Shown here: positions 1 through 6,432 of the stretch, in pieces | How the letters are laid out: each line of letters begins with the position of its first letter | How positions within the stretch are numbered: the first letter of the stretch is position 1 | Notes under the pieces: model-generated | What the model was told of the DNA's origin: nothing | The model's database searches: none | The model's input: only the letters and a program-made list of their open reading frames with translations | Assembly: GCA_049644285.1 (NCBI GenBank) | Contig: JBARRP010000026.1 | Span: 1 to 10,363, forward strand | Length of the DNA: 10,363 nucleotides | From: CAVRXT01 sp049644285 | Lineage (GTDB): Bacteria > Acidobacteriota > Terriglobia > Acidiferrales > UBA7541 | Direction of reading: 5' to 3' | Made by a program: the position numbers and the translations under genes

Positions 1-229
1 AAATTTTGAGTCTGGCCAAACTTGTGCTGATCAAGTACTGCTCGTTGTAGGCGGGGACGATCACGGAAAGAGTCGTGCTCGTCGGGTTCCTTTCCAGTTT
101 GTTGGTTAAGGCAGGGAATGCTCCCGCACCGGGCTGCGGCACGTGAGGCGCATCAACTGGCGTCGTTGCTGAGTTTTTCTTCATCGTCTCATTTGGTTTC
201 ATGCGGTAGTATATGCCACGAGATCCCAT
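1..229 (-). CDS. Family 2 glycosyltransferase, N-terminal part (runs off left edge)
   Basis: Reading the minus strand from an ATG at 229 gives about 76 codons without a stop up to the window edge. After a low-complexity Pro/Thr/Asn-rich leader of about 50 residues comes LSVIVPAYNEQYLISTSL, the classic first beta strand and nucleotide-binding start of the GT-A fold in family 2 glycosyltransferases (polyprenyl-phosphate or polysaccharide sugar transferases acting at the cytoplasmic face). Known of the family: the VIVPAYNE segment contacts the UDP or GDP-sugar. Alternative in-frame ATGs lie at 202 and 184; the one at 184 has a weak GAG about 6 bases upstream and would give a more usual short leader, so the start is unsettled. 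The catalytic DxD lies outside the window, so donor and acceptor cannot be judged. Confidence 0.8.
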   Translation of the reverse strand, partial: MGSRGIYYRMKPNETMKKNSATTPVDAPHVPQPGAGAFPALTNKLERNPTSTTLSVIVPAYNEQYLISTSLARLKI

Positions 230-323
230 TGTTTGCGAGAGGCTATTTTGTTGTGTGCGTCTATCTCAAATTCGTCTTGTCGTGATTTACGATATCCAGC
301 CAGTCGATCCACTCTTTAGGCCG
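230..323. other. Short spacer between GT2 start and GT2 remnant
   Basis: This stretch lies upstream of the left-edge glycosyltransferase and downstream of the GT2 remnant. After the remnant's TAA the same minus frame stays open for about 20 codons (containing WIDWLDIV) before a TAG, but this piece matches nothing I recognise. No convincing Shine-Dalgarno site, promoter pair or hairpin terminator was seen. Confidence 0.4.
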
Positions 324-449
324 TTACGCAACGATTCGCATCCAATACTCATCATCAAATGCGAAACCAGCCTCTCCAGTAAATCCTCCTAGCCTCTCGT
401 AACAGGCTCTTCGAAATACAACTGTAGAGGTGTTAATTGTATTGTACGT
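324..449 (-). pseudogene. Internal remnant of a family 2 glycosyltransferase
   Basis: On the minus strand, about 40 codons ending in a TAA at 324-326 read NTSTVVFRRACYERLGGF, then an acidic FDDEYWMRI segment. This matches the central acceptor-side region of family 2 glycosyltransferases, where a 'STV.vRR...e..GGFde' segment is followed by the 'E/D-D-x-x-W-x-R' motif. Neither the N-terminal GT-A half nor the C-terminal tail is present. The upstream part of the same open frame (to 569) does not look like glycosyltransferase and lies antisense-in-register with the neighbouring membrane protein gene. The piece overlaps the last ~16 codons of that gene in another frame. It is most simply an internal fragment left by a deletion or recombination. 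Family identity is fairly secure; the exact upstream limit is approximate. Confidence 0.6.
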
Positions 450-1804
450 GGGGGCTGATCGTGGGATTTTGGCTTGGGCGGCAGCCATCGATGCATCAAA
501 TAGTGGTAAATCGCCCCGGCATCCCAGTAAGCAGGCTTTCCGCAATACACGATGGGCGAGTTGCGCCAATTCCAGAGGCGTTCGGGATGATTATCGATGT
601 CTTGGATAGCCTCCCAATTGCCATCGTTCCAGTAGACATCAATCGTGTGCAAGCCGATGGAGAGCAGCCCTAACACAATGAACGCGCCTATCAGGATGCG
701 GCGCCCCTGGATTTGTTGGCACACTGGATAAAGGAAGAAGCAGAGAACCGGCGTAATATCAGCGAGCAGCCTGGGTCCATAGGAATATCCGCCCCACCAC
801 ATGAACCACTTGCTGTAGAGAAGAACCACCAGCACTGGCCCTAAGCTCAAGTACCTCAGAAACCAACTGCCCGAACGCCAGCCCAGGTACATGCCCCATA
901 ACGAAAAGATGAAAATGGGGGAATAGATGAATAGGCCGCGAGCGGGACTGAACAGAAGGCCGGGTAAGCCTCTTGACATGGGCATCGTCCAAGCCACGGG
1001 ATCGCTCGCGAAGGGGGAACCCACGGTCGAACTTAGATAAACTCGGTTGTAAATCAGGATCAAGACGAGGGGTGGCAGAGCGAAGAGGATGAACCTGACG
1101 AGCACTTTTCTGTGTTCGTGAATGATCCATAGGCCGATGGGAAGTGCAAGCAATGCGTCTGTGGGGCGCATGACTACGGCGGCTGCGAGAGAGAAGCCTG
1201 CGTACGGGAGGTAGTGCTCCCGTTGTATTCCTTTCACCAGGAAATACAGGGCCAACGCCACAAAGAATTGGCTTGGCCCATGTTGCCACAAAGCTTGGCT
1301 GCTGACGCTGAAGCTGCTCGTACCAAACGCATAGATGACGGTAATTGCTAAGGCCCCGATTTCGCTGACCACTTCCCTCAAAGCCCAGAAAAGGAAGACC
1401 ACAGAGAACGCGGTGATCACGCTGGCGGAGAACTTTTCCAGCTGCGGCAGCCAACGCGAGTCCGTAGACATCCCAGCCAGCACGGGAACAGCGTACACCG
1501 GCACCGCGAGCAGGGCGGGACCAGGGGTATAGGATGAGACATAGTGGCCGAAATGAAGCTGTAGGTAGTAGGGTTTCCGTCCACCCGAATACTTCTTCCT
1601 GGCTTGCTGATCAAACAGAATCGGAAAGCGGTCTAAATAGAAACTGTGATACCTCAGCAGACCAATCGGCAGATACCTAGCAGGGAGAGTGTCCCCGGAT
1701 CGATCCACCTTTCCATTACTTATATAAGCCATAAACGTGATAGCTAACAGGACGATCGAGGAGAGATACCGAGAAGAATGAGGGCGAGGATGGAAATCAT
1801 GCAT
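389..1804 (-). CDS. Polytopic GT-C / PMT-like membrane glycosyltransferase-family protein
   Basis: A 471-residue protein starting at ATG 1804 with a hydrophobic segment at about 11-28 (SSIVLLAITFMAYIS). A large extracytoplasmic loop follows, with GDTLPARYLPIGLL (38-51) and SYTPGPALLAVPVY (91-104). About nine further hydrophobic helices lie between roughly 95 and 390, and WWGGYSYGPRLLADITPVL (336-354) falls before the last ones. Layout and motifs resemble the GT-C membrane proteins common in Acidobacteria and related bacteria, which are thought to move sugars from lipid-phosphate carriers to extracytoplasmic acceptors. The acidic residue in GDTLPARY may be the catalytic or substrate-binding position; that is inference. 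The last ~16 residues (from about 456) are an out-of-frame reading of a GT2 remnant, so the natural C-terminus is probably altered. An IS481-type element begins about 60 bases upstream of the ATG and may have separated the gene from its promoter. Substrate unknown. Confidence 0.75.
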   Translation of the reverse strand: MHDFHPRPHSSRYLSSIVLLAITFMAYISNGKVDRSGDTLPARYLPIGLLRYHSFYLDRFPILFDQQARKKYSGGRKPYYLQLHFGHYVSSYTPGPALLAVPVYAVPVLAGMSTDSRWLPQLEKFSASVITAFSVVFLFWALREVVSEIGALAITVIYAFGTSSFSVSSQALWQHGPSQFFVALALYFLVKGIQREHYLPYAGFSLAAAVVMRPTDALLALPIGLWIIHEHRKVLVRFILFALPPLVLILIYNRVYLSSTVGSPFASDPVAWTMPMSRGLPGLLFSPARGLFIYSPIFIFSLWGMYLGWRSGSWFLRYLSLGPVLVVLLYSKWFMWWGGYSYGPRLLADITPVLCFFLYPVCQQIQGRRILIGAFIVLGLLSIGLHTIDVYWNDGNWEAIQDIDNHPERLWNWRNSPIVYCGKPAYWDAGAIYHYLMHRWLPPKPKSHDQPPRTIQLTPLQLYFEEPVTRG

Positions 1805-1865
1805 GTCGGCACCATTCTTACACCTCGGTCACCCGAAATGCAATCCTATGAACTCGTCCAGTAGA

Positions 1866-2864
1866 TTGGTAACACATTCAGTCCTTTCGATGGGTGTGCA
1901 ATTGCTGGGGAGTGAGGTAGCCGAGCGACTGGTGGGGGCGCACGGTATTGTAGGTTTTCTCCCACTCCCGCAGTTCTCGGTTGAGCGCCGCCATTTCCAG
2001 GGAGCAGTCCATCACCTGGTAAAACTCTTCGGTGTGGGTGCGTTGGGCTCGTTCGACAGCCCCATTGAGCTTGGGGGAGCGCGGTGGCAACACGAATAAG
2101 CGCAGGCCGCGTTGCTGGCAAGCCTGTTCGAACTCGGCCGCGAATTCGCTGCCGCCATCGACCTGCACCGCACGGATCGGGAACGGCATTCGCTGCTGCA
2201 AGCTGACGAGAAACTGCGTCGCAGTGGCGGCGGTTGCGCGCGTGTGCGCCTGGATCACATCCCAGCGAGAGATGACATCACGCGCGGTGAAATGTTTCCA
2301 GATCACTCCGGGCAGTGGGCGAACCTCGAGAGTATCGACTTCCACCAGGTCACCGGGATGAATCGCTCGATATTCCTGGGGTTTTCTCACCGCGTAGGGA
2401 CGAGGACGAAGCGATCGACGGGGGTAGCCTGAGCCGCTCCGCAGTGGCTCGACCAAGATACCGCGCCTCTTCAAATCCTGCAGAATGCGCCCCACCATCG
2501 AAGTGGAGAGTCGCAAGCCCTGGCGGCGAAGCAGCACCACCAGCTTGTCTTTCCCCCAGCGGGGAAAACGCCGACGCAAGTGCAAGACCTGATCGGCCCA
2601 CTCGGGCGTCCAGGTCGGCTGACGTCGCTGATGGGGACGGTGCGACCCGCTCTCCAAGGAGTACAGATCGTGGGGGTCAAACCGTCGGCCAACGGTAGAA
2701 GGTGTTGCGGCTGATGCCGAAGTGGCGGCACGTGAAAGCTGCATTCCTCCCGCGAGTGCGGTAGAAATCCATCCAGGCTAAACGAACGAGAGCCTCTTGG
2801 CTCAACTCCGGGCAGCTTCTCTTCTCGGATGTGCATCCGGACACTCTATCTGAGTGTCACCAAT
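1866..2864 (-). mobile_element. IS481-family insertion sequence (about 1.0 kb)
   Basis: The transposase reading frame is bounded by imperfect inverted ends. The left end reads ATTGGTAACAC from 1865 and the right end, read inward on the minus strand from 2864, gives ATTGGTGACAC, i.e. 10 of 11 bases; TCAG follows in both after a 2-base offset. The transposase stop codon (TGA, 1878-1880) falls in the left end and its proposed GTG start (2844) lies just inside the right end, the compact layout expected for IS481 elements of about 1 kb. No clear target-site duplication is visible: flanks are ...CCAGTAG on the left and TCATTCTG... on the right. Exact boundaries are therefore uncertain by a few bases. 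The element separates the GT-C gene from the decayed GT4/hydrolase stretch. Confidence 0.75.
1878..2844 (-). pseudogene. IS481-family transposase, frameshifted
   Basis: Two overlapping minus-strand frames together make one transposase. The first, from GTG 2844, includes LSQEALVRLAWMDFYRTRG and then FGISRNTFYRW, a helix-turn-helix DNA-binding domain, and hits a stop soon after TFYRW. The second frame continues with RRFDPHDLYSLESGSHRP, exactly the next part of the family (normally FYRW-x-RRFDPHDL), and carries the rve-type integrase core. Catalytic DDE residues are seen as VEVDTLEV, VQVDGGSEF and NGAVERAQ, with 34 residues between the second Asp and the Glu. The C-terminal VRPHQSLGYLTP signature is present. 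The shift lies at 2685-2691 (TGG-C-CGA-CGG), one base extra or two missing. There is no slippery heptamer, so this looks like a disabling mutation or sequencing error rather than programmed frameshifting. Confidence 0.85.
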
Positions 2865-2879
2865 CATTCTGAACGAGAA

Positions 2880-3207
2880 CATCTATTCGAGGAATCGATC
2901 GGCCGTTTAGAAAGTCTTTCCAAAGCCGGATCGGATCGTGCAGGTTGACGTGATCACGGTGCCATCCGTCGTAGTAAGACTCTGGTTGCAACCGGCGATC
3001 TCTGTGGTCCTCCAGATGAGGTGGTGTCTGAGCTTGCCGGACTCTAAGCCGCGGATGTAACGGATCATTTCTTCCTGCCACTGGTCAGCCCCGGGTTGCG
3101 CCTGCGCTTCGTTGGCAATCTCCCAGATGACGTTGTCGAGGTCACCTAGGGTGGTAACATCTTCTTGACCCAGGGCCTCCTGGTAGGCCAATACCTCGCG
3201 CAGCTGG
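2880..3207 (-). pseudogene. Decayed glycoside-hydrolase-like (cellulase/DUF4038-type) fragment
   Basis: The minus-strand frame between about 3200 and 3010 reads LREVLAYQEA, then LGDLDNVIWEIANEAQ, then QWQEEMIRYIRGLESGK. The pattern 'DLDNV-[IL]-[WY]-E-I-x-N-E' followed by 'W...MI.YI...E..K' resembles the acid/base strand of TIM-barrel glycoside hydrolases related to GH5 and DUF4038 proteins, where the NE pair carries the catalytic acid. A neighbouring frame reads WVKKM between AYQEA and the next block, as expected if a pair of compensating frameshifts had occurred. From about 3080 downward a different frame stays open and ends in a TGA at 2857-2859, inside the IS481 right end. There is no start, no nucleophile half and no signal peptide. 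Family assignment is from pattern recall only. Whatever it was, it is not a working gene. Confidence 0.45.
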
Positions 3208-3519
3208 AATCTGTTGCAATAACTCCTCGCGGTAGCGGGTGCGATCGTCGCTGAATGCCTCATAACCAGCGGGGCGCGTTTTGCGGTAGGGTGCGGCGCT
3301 CCGTTTGATTTGGAAGTCGCGCCAACGACGCTGCAACCTGCTCAGAAAGTCTCGCGGCGGCTGGAACACGGTTATCGTAGGATCGACTTCGTTGCTCTTT
3401 CGTTCAGCAATAAACATCCGCGAATCATGGCCGAGGCGAAGCAGACCTCGATGTACTCGCTGGGCGCAGTTGGCGGCGCCATCACCTCTCTCAAATCGGG
3501 TTAGCAAGACGACCTTCAT
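3207..3519 (-). pseudogene. N-terminal fragment of a family 4 glycosyltransferase
   Basis: From ATG 3519 the frame opens MKVVLLTRFERGDGAANCAQ, then RVHRGLLRLGHDSRMFIAER, and later PAGYEAFSDDRTRY and EELLQQIP. This is the start of GT4-type (GT-B fold) glycosyltransferases from Acidobacteria-like genomes: beta strand, 'GGGAA..A..LH..L...G..S.MfV' and the 'F...PRD...RL.RR' linker. Homology stops near residue 105 (about 3205), just before the expected 'DVINLHW' segment. The frame then continues into an unrelated hydrolase-like fragment and reaches TGA at 3142-3144 after 125 codons. The whole C-terminal UDP-sugar-binding domain is missing, so it cannot be an active transferase. A weak GAAG lies about 6-10 bases upstream of the ATG, and the start follows the GINT1-like gene's stop after 37 bases, so it was probably cotranscribed with it. 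Confidence 0.7.
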
Positions 3520-3556
3520 TCGCGCTTCGCTGTCCGCCGCGTTATGCCCCGAAAAT

Positions 3557-4513
3557 CTACTTCATAATAGACGCGATCTGGCCATCCACACATGCGATCC
3601 ACTTTGCGTCCTCTAGACAATGAGGATCGATGTGATGCATGCCGGAGGCGTTCCAACCTGTACCGCTTGCCGTGAGGACGGGGCTTGCGTCTGCCTCGTG
3701 CTCTTGATAGCGCCAAGGACTCAACGTCGTGACTTCGAATGCCCTGACTCGAAGGCCGTAGCCGCCATCACAGTCTTGGGCGTACCGAATGGCGTGCGAG
3801 CGGTGCGTAATGACCCGACCCGAGGGCCGCGCAATTCGGACGTTACCTTTGACCACAGGGCTTTTCCAATGCTCCTTCCACCGACCTGTTAGCTCCTTTG
3901 CATGGAAAAGATGCAAATCATTGGCCTCGTAGGGCGGAAGACCGAGTCCTGTGAACATCCACCACATTCCTTGAAAATGGAAAGGGCTGGGATCGACGTA
4001 CCGTTTGCCCTCAAGCAAAGACTTAACAAAAGTCCACTGCGTTGGGAATTGAGTTGCCTTGTATAGCCGAATGGATTTTGCTTGGCAGGTTTCTGGAACC
4101 ATGAACCACTGACTGTCCCACTGAAGCACGTACGGATAAGACAAGTGAAAGGGCTCCGTCAAGACGACGCGCTCATATTTCCACGCGAGGCCGTCTTCGC
4201 TGCTAGCCAGTGCAATATCCCCCTTTGACGTACTTTCATTCCAGACTTCGAAAAACATCCACCAACGACCGCCCGCCTGGACCATAAAAGGGTCTGCCAC
4301 GAAAAGAGCGGGCACATCAGTTACATGCTGACGCGTCAGAACGGGCTGATCGGAGGCCTGGGCGGATGCAAAACGGAACGGACAGCTTCCCCGATAGATC
4401 CCAATGGACCATTCACGCCAAATTCTGGGTGCCATCGTCGGAAGTGGCTCTTCTGTCCGACCGAGCCACTTCTTGACCGCGCGCTTAACGGATTCCTTCG
4501 AAATCAATCCCAT
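3557..4513 (-). CDS. GINT1-like beta-propeller carbohydrate-active protein
   Basis: A 318-residue protein from ATG 4513. Repeated aromatic blade signatures are visible: ADPFMVQAGGRWWMFFEVWN, then GDIALASSEDGLAWKYE, SYPYVLQWDSQWFMVPE, YVDPSPFHFQGMWWMFTG, and a closing WNASGMHHIDPH...ACVDG. This matches the bacterial domain related to the N-terminal part of glucosamine inositolphosphorylceramide transferase 1 (GINT1), a five-bladed propeller resembling GH43/GH32 enzymes and found in bacterial polysaccharide and formyltransferase loci. The conserved Asp in ADPF, Glu in FFEVW and Asp in HHIDPH are candidate substrate contacts; that is inference. A longer open frame reaches 4588, but its first 25 residues look random, whereas MGLISKESVKRAVKKWLG is a plausible amphipathic start. 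No strong Shine-Dalgarno site precedes either start. It has no signal peptide and is probably cytoplasmic. The exact reaction is unknown. Confidence 0.7.
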   Translation of the reverse strand: MGLISKESVKRAVKKWLGRTEEPLPTMAPRIWREWSIGIYRGSCPFRFASAQASDQPVLTRQHVTDVPALFVADPFMVQAGGRWWMFFEVWNESTSKGDIALASSEDGLAWKYERVVLTEPFHLSYPYVLQWDSQWFMVPETCQAKSIRLYKATQFPTQWTFVKSLLEGKRYVDPSPFHFQGMWWMFTGLGLPPYEANDLHLFHAKELTGRWKEHWKSPVVKGNVRIARPSGRVITHRSHAIRYAQDCDGGYGLRVRAFEVTTLSPWRYQEHEADASPVLTASGTGWNASGMHHIDPHCLEDAKWIACVDGQIASIMK

Positions 4514-4638
4514 GATTGTATTGTTGCAGTCTTTCGGCTGCCCGACCACCCCCCATCCCCAAGAGTTCCCGAAACGTGGATGCTCCATGCCGAGAGCGCA
4601 TTGGGAAGAGGATTCAAGGGGCAGAATTCACAGAAACT
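4514..4638. other. Gap upstream of the GINT1-like gene
   Basis: About 125 bases between the short remnant and the GINT1-like gene. The minus frame of the GINT1-like gene stays open to 4588 but the added residues (including SWGWGVVGQPKD) look non-coding. No clear promoter, terminator or ribosome-binding site was identified. Confidence 0.35.
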
Positions 4639-4857
4639 TCAGATCCTGCGAAGATAGTGCTCGGGTATACCGAGCACCACGAATTGCTCGGTCAAACGCT
4701 CGATTTCCGACGTTCGCTTTTGCCGCGCAAGATCCTCCATCACGTCCATGGGTACATCGACGGTGTCCGGTAGGTACTCTTTCGACCGATCCCTGCTCAC
4801 GTGCCACCCGGCTTCTCGCAGCTTCACCGTGATCCGGTAGTTCCATAGCGGCCATAC
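4639..4857 (-). pseudogene. Unrecognised short reading frame, probably a 3' gene remnant
   Basis: Directly after the TGA of the CelD-like gene, and in the same frame, the minus strand stays open for about 72 codons. It reads WNYRITVKLREAGWHVSRD, then SKEYLPDTVDVPMDVMEDLA, then EIERLTEQFVVLGIPEHYLR, ending in TGA at 4639-4641. Composition is clearly protein-like: mixed charged helices, conserved-looking Trp and Pro, and none of the Arg/Ala/Gly bias of shadow frames. No ATG occurs before VPMDVM; a GTG at 4827 is the only sensible start and has no Shine-Dalgarno site. The soluble fragment has no membrane segment. I do not recognise the family. The likeliest reading is the C-terminal end of a deleted gene; a 62-residue protein from GTG 4827, or a readthrough extension of the upstream acyltransferase, are alternatives. 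Confidence 0.45.
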
Positions 4858-5994
4858 TCACTGGCGAGGACGGTTGGGGCGGGGAGGATAAGCAATTGCA
4901 CTTAGCGCCTTCGTGAGCGGACGTCGGACGTATGATGGTGTCCTGCGGAAAACCTCACCGATCCAACCTGACATGTAAGCGTTGCCTACAAATACTCTAC
5001 AGCCATGCCGCTCTCCGGGGGCCCATTCATATTTGTAGGGCTCGTTCCCAAACAAGAAATCATATTCCAGCAGGTTATCATCGTTAAAGCAGTCTTCGAC
5101 CATGTATCGCAACAGAACCTTTCCAGGCTGAAGGGCGCTAAAGTCCGGATCGAGAGTCGACAGGTAACCGTAGATTCTGCGATCGTAGCGAAAACCAAAG
5201 TGGGCAGCGATTACTTTTTGATCCAATTTTAAAACTGGACAATTCAGGTAGTCTAGAGGGAGTGTCTGCGCCAGATCGCAATGAAACTTGCGCACTGCTT
5301 CTTGTGAGAATATCGAAGCTTGATTTCGTGCCTCCTGCCTACGCTGATGCAGAGCGAAGAAACCGTTTAGATGCTTCATAAGGTTAGAGGCGTCTGACCA
5401 TTCCACTTTCAGCTCCCCTATCGCTCGGAATCGGTTGATTACCCTATTCATCTTTACCCTGACCTGCTTGGGGACGTAGGTCTGATAATACCGTTCCCAA
5501 TCGGCGGTTGTAGGGACGTAAGGACACGTGCTGGTGGTTTCTTTCTGAAAGGAAAAGCCTGTCTGGTGAGCGATCTCCGAGATTATTGCTATCGTGTCTG
5601 AATCTTCAGGGAGATCAAGAAGATCAATATAATCCCACAGATGCTGGCACCCCCTCAGATACTCCAGAGCCGCTCGAATCACTTCTGCCTTACGAATTCC
5701 AATAACATCCATCCAGTCACTCGTTCGATGCCCAATAAAGTGAAGAGACCGGATCCTCTTGTAAGCGCCACGATAATCGATAAATAACATCAGAGGCAGG
5801 ATACCGATCACTTCTCCCTTGTCTTCCACGACCAGCACGAATAACTCTCGACCTCGGCCAAAGTGTTTCCACCAGGTGAAAAGCCATTCCCATGTCATGA
5901 AGACGTGATTCGGTCGAGACTGATCAAGGAGGGGCTGCCACTTATCGCGGAGCGAGGCGACGCCCTCCATATCAAGGATTAAGGTCACGAGCAT
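4858..5994 (-). CDS. GNAT-fold acyltransferase of the BioF2 / CelD-BcsL type
   Basis: A 378-residue soluble protein. The N-terminal half has the family's SRPNHVFMTWEWLFTWWKHF block (residues about 26-45), then ELFVLVVEDKGEVIGILPL and HFIGHRTSDWMDVI. The C-terminal half carries FFALHQRRQEA, then VIAAHFGFRYDRRIYGYLST and LFGNEPYKYEWAP, which are hallmarks of Acetyltransf_6 (BioF2-like, CelD/BcsL, FemAB-related) proteins. These transfer acyl groups and occur beside exopolysaccharide and cellulose synthesis genes; the specific substrate is not known here. Start choice: an in-frame TTG at 6003 extends the frame by three codons, but GGAGGGAG (6004-6011 on the complementary strand) touches that TTG and sits 9 bases before the ATG at 5994, ideal ribosome-binding spacing for the ATG. 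The stop is followed in frame by a short remnant. Probably the first gene of a minus-strand unit with the GINT1-like gene. Confidence 0.85.
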   Translation of the reverse strand: MLVTLILDMEGVASLRDKWQPLLDQSRPNHVFMTWEWLFTWWKHFGRGRELFVLVVEDKGEVIGILPLMLFIDYRGAYKRIRSLHFIGHRTSDWMDVIGIRKAEVIRAALEYLRGCQHLWDYIDLLDLPEDSDTIAIISEIAHQTGFSFQKETTSTCPYVPTTADWERYYQTYVPKQVRVKMNRVINRFRAIGELKVEWSDASNLMKHLNGFFALHQRRQEARNQASIFSQEAVRKFHCDLAQTLPLDYLNCPVLKLDQKVIAAHFGFRYDRRIYGYLSTLDPDFSALQPGKVLLRYMVEDCFNDDNLLEYDFLFGNEPYKYEWAPGERHGCRVFVGNAYMSGWIGEVFRRTPSYVRRPLTKALSAIAYPPRPNRPRQ

Positions 5995-6003
5995 GAACTG
6001 CAA

Positions 6004-6011
6004 CTCCCTCC
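6004..6011 (-). promoter_or_regulatory. Strong Shine-Dalgarno site of the CelD-like gene
   Basis: GGAGGGAG on the minus strand, followed by TTGCAGTTC and then ATG. The 9-base spacing decides the start at 5994 over the TTG at 6003. It is one of the few strong ribosome-binding sites in the window. Confidence 0.75.
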
Positions 6012-6098
6012 GTCCGAACTTGATCGAGACATCGTGCGCACGCCGGAAAGCGATGCAATTCCGGAAAACAAGAGAGCAGCTAGATGGGCCGAGCTGGG

Positions 6099-6425
6099 CT
6101 ACGTACGAAGGACGGACTGAAGGGCGAGAAGATCTGGGGGGACCAATGCCGCTCCCTCGAATGTGATCAGGCGAAAAGCGAGCGTTTCGGGCCTAGAATT
6201 TTTGAGACCTGCCGTAGCTATCCGGACAAATCGGGTGTCCCGGAGAACAGGAGAGGCCGAAGAATCTGCTCCACGGATCGTAAAGTCGTTTGAAGTGTTA
6301 TCATTTAGAGAGAGAAGCTCAGGCAGTTCCGTGGCGACAATTGCACACAATAGTACGCTGACTAACAATGGAACGAAAATCCTGAAGGCAATGCTTCGTC
6401 GACGAGACATATCATGCCAGCCCAT
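6099..6425 (-). CDS. Small single-pass membrane-anchored protein, function unknown
   Basis: A 108-residue protein (from ATG 6425) with a basic start (MSRRRS from residue 6) and one strong hydrophobic segment, FRIFVPLLVSVLLCAIVA, that reads as a signal anchor. It is followed by TELPELLSLNDNTSNDFTIR and an extracytoplasmic tail of about 70 residues ending in a TGA at 6099-6101. It has no lipobox and no known catalytic motif. Composition is protein-like, and I have an impression of similar short 'TELPELL.L.DNTSNDF' proteins in Acidobacteria, from memory only. Start alternatives are ATG 6410 (MSRRRSIAF) and an upstream codon at 6476; no Shine-Dalgarno site precedes any of them. A well-spaced promoter places its start point at or next to ATG 6425, which favours that start and suggests a leaderless message. 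The gene lies just left of the IS1380 element and 104 bases upstream of the CelD-like gene. Confidence 0.6.
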   Translation of the reverse strand: MGWHDMSRRRSIAFRIFVPLLVSVLLCAIVATELPELLSLNDNTSNDFTIRGADSSASPVLRDTRFVRIATAGLKNSRPETLAFRLITFEGAALVPPDLLALQSVLRT

Positions 6426-6432
6426 AGATAGG

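Noticed and set aside
759..1454. Long minus-strand open frame of 231 codons inside the GT-C gene
   Set aside because: It lies in another frame of a clear membrane protein gene; its Arg/Pro/Ser-rich translation has no helices or motifs, so it is a shadow.
2685..2691. Programmed frameshifting in the transposase
   Set aside because: There is no A-rich or other slippery heptamer at the overlap, and IS481 transposases are normally made from a single frame.
2315..2698. Plus-strand frames of about 100-130 codons across the IS481 element
   Set aside because: They are antisense to the transposase core; the translations are Arg/Ser/Pro-rich and match nothing.
1855..2875. Target-site duplication flanking the IS481 element
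   Set aside because: The bases outside the ends (CCAGTAG and TCATTCTG) do not match; the apparent GATT/AATC symmetry is inverted, so it belongs to the ends.
4628..4861. 77-codon minus frame from GTG 4861 overlapping the CelD-like stop
   Set aside because: Translation is Arg/Ala/Gly-rich without motif, while the competing frame at 4639-4857 has far better protein character.
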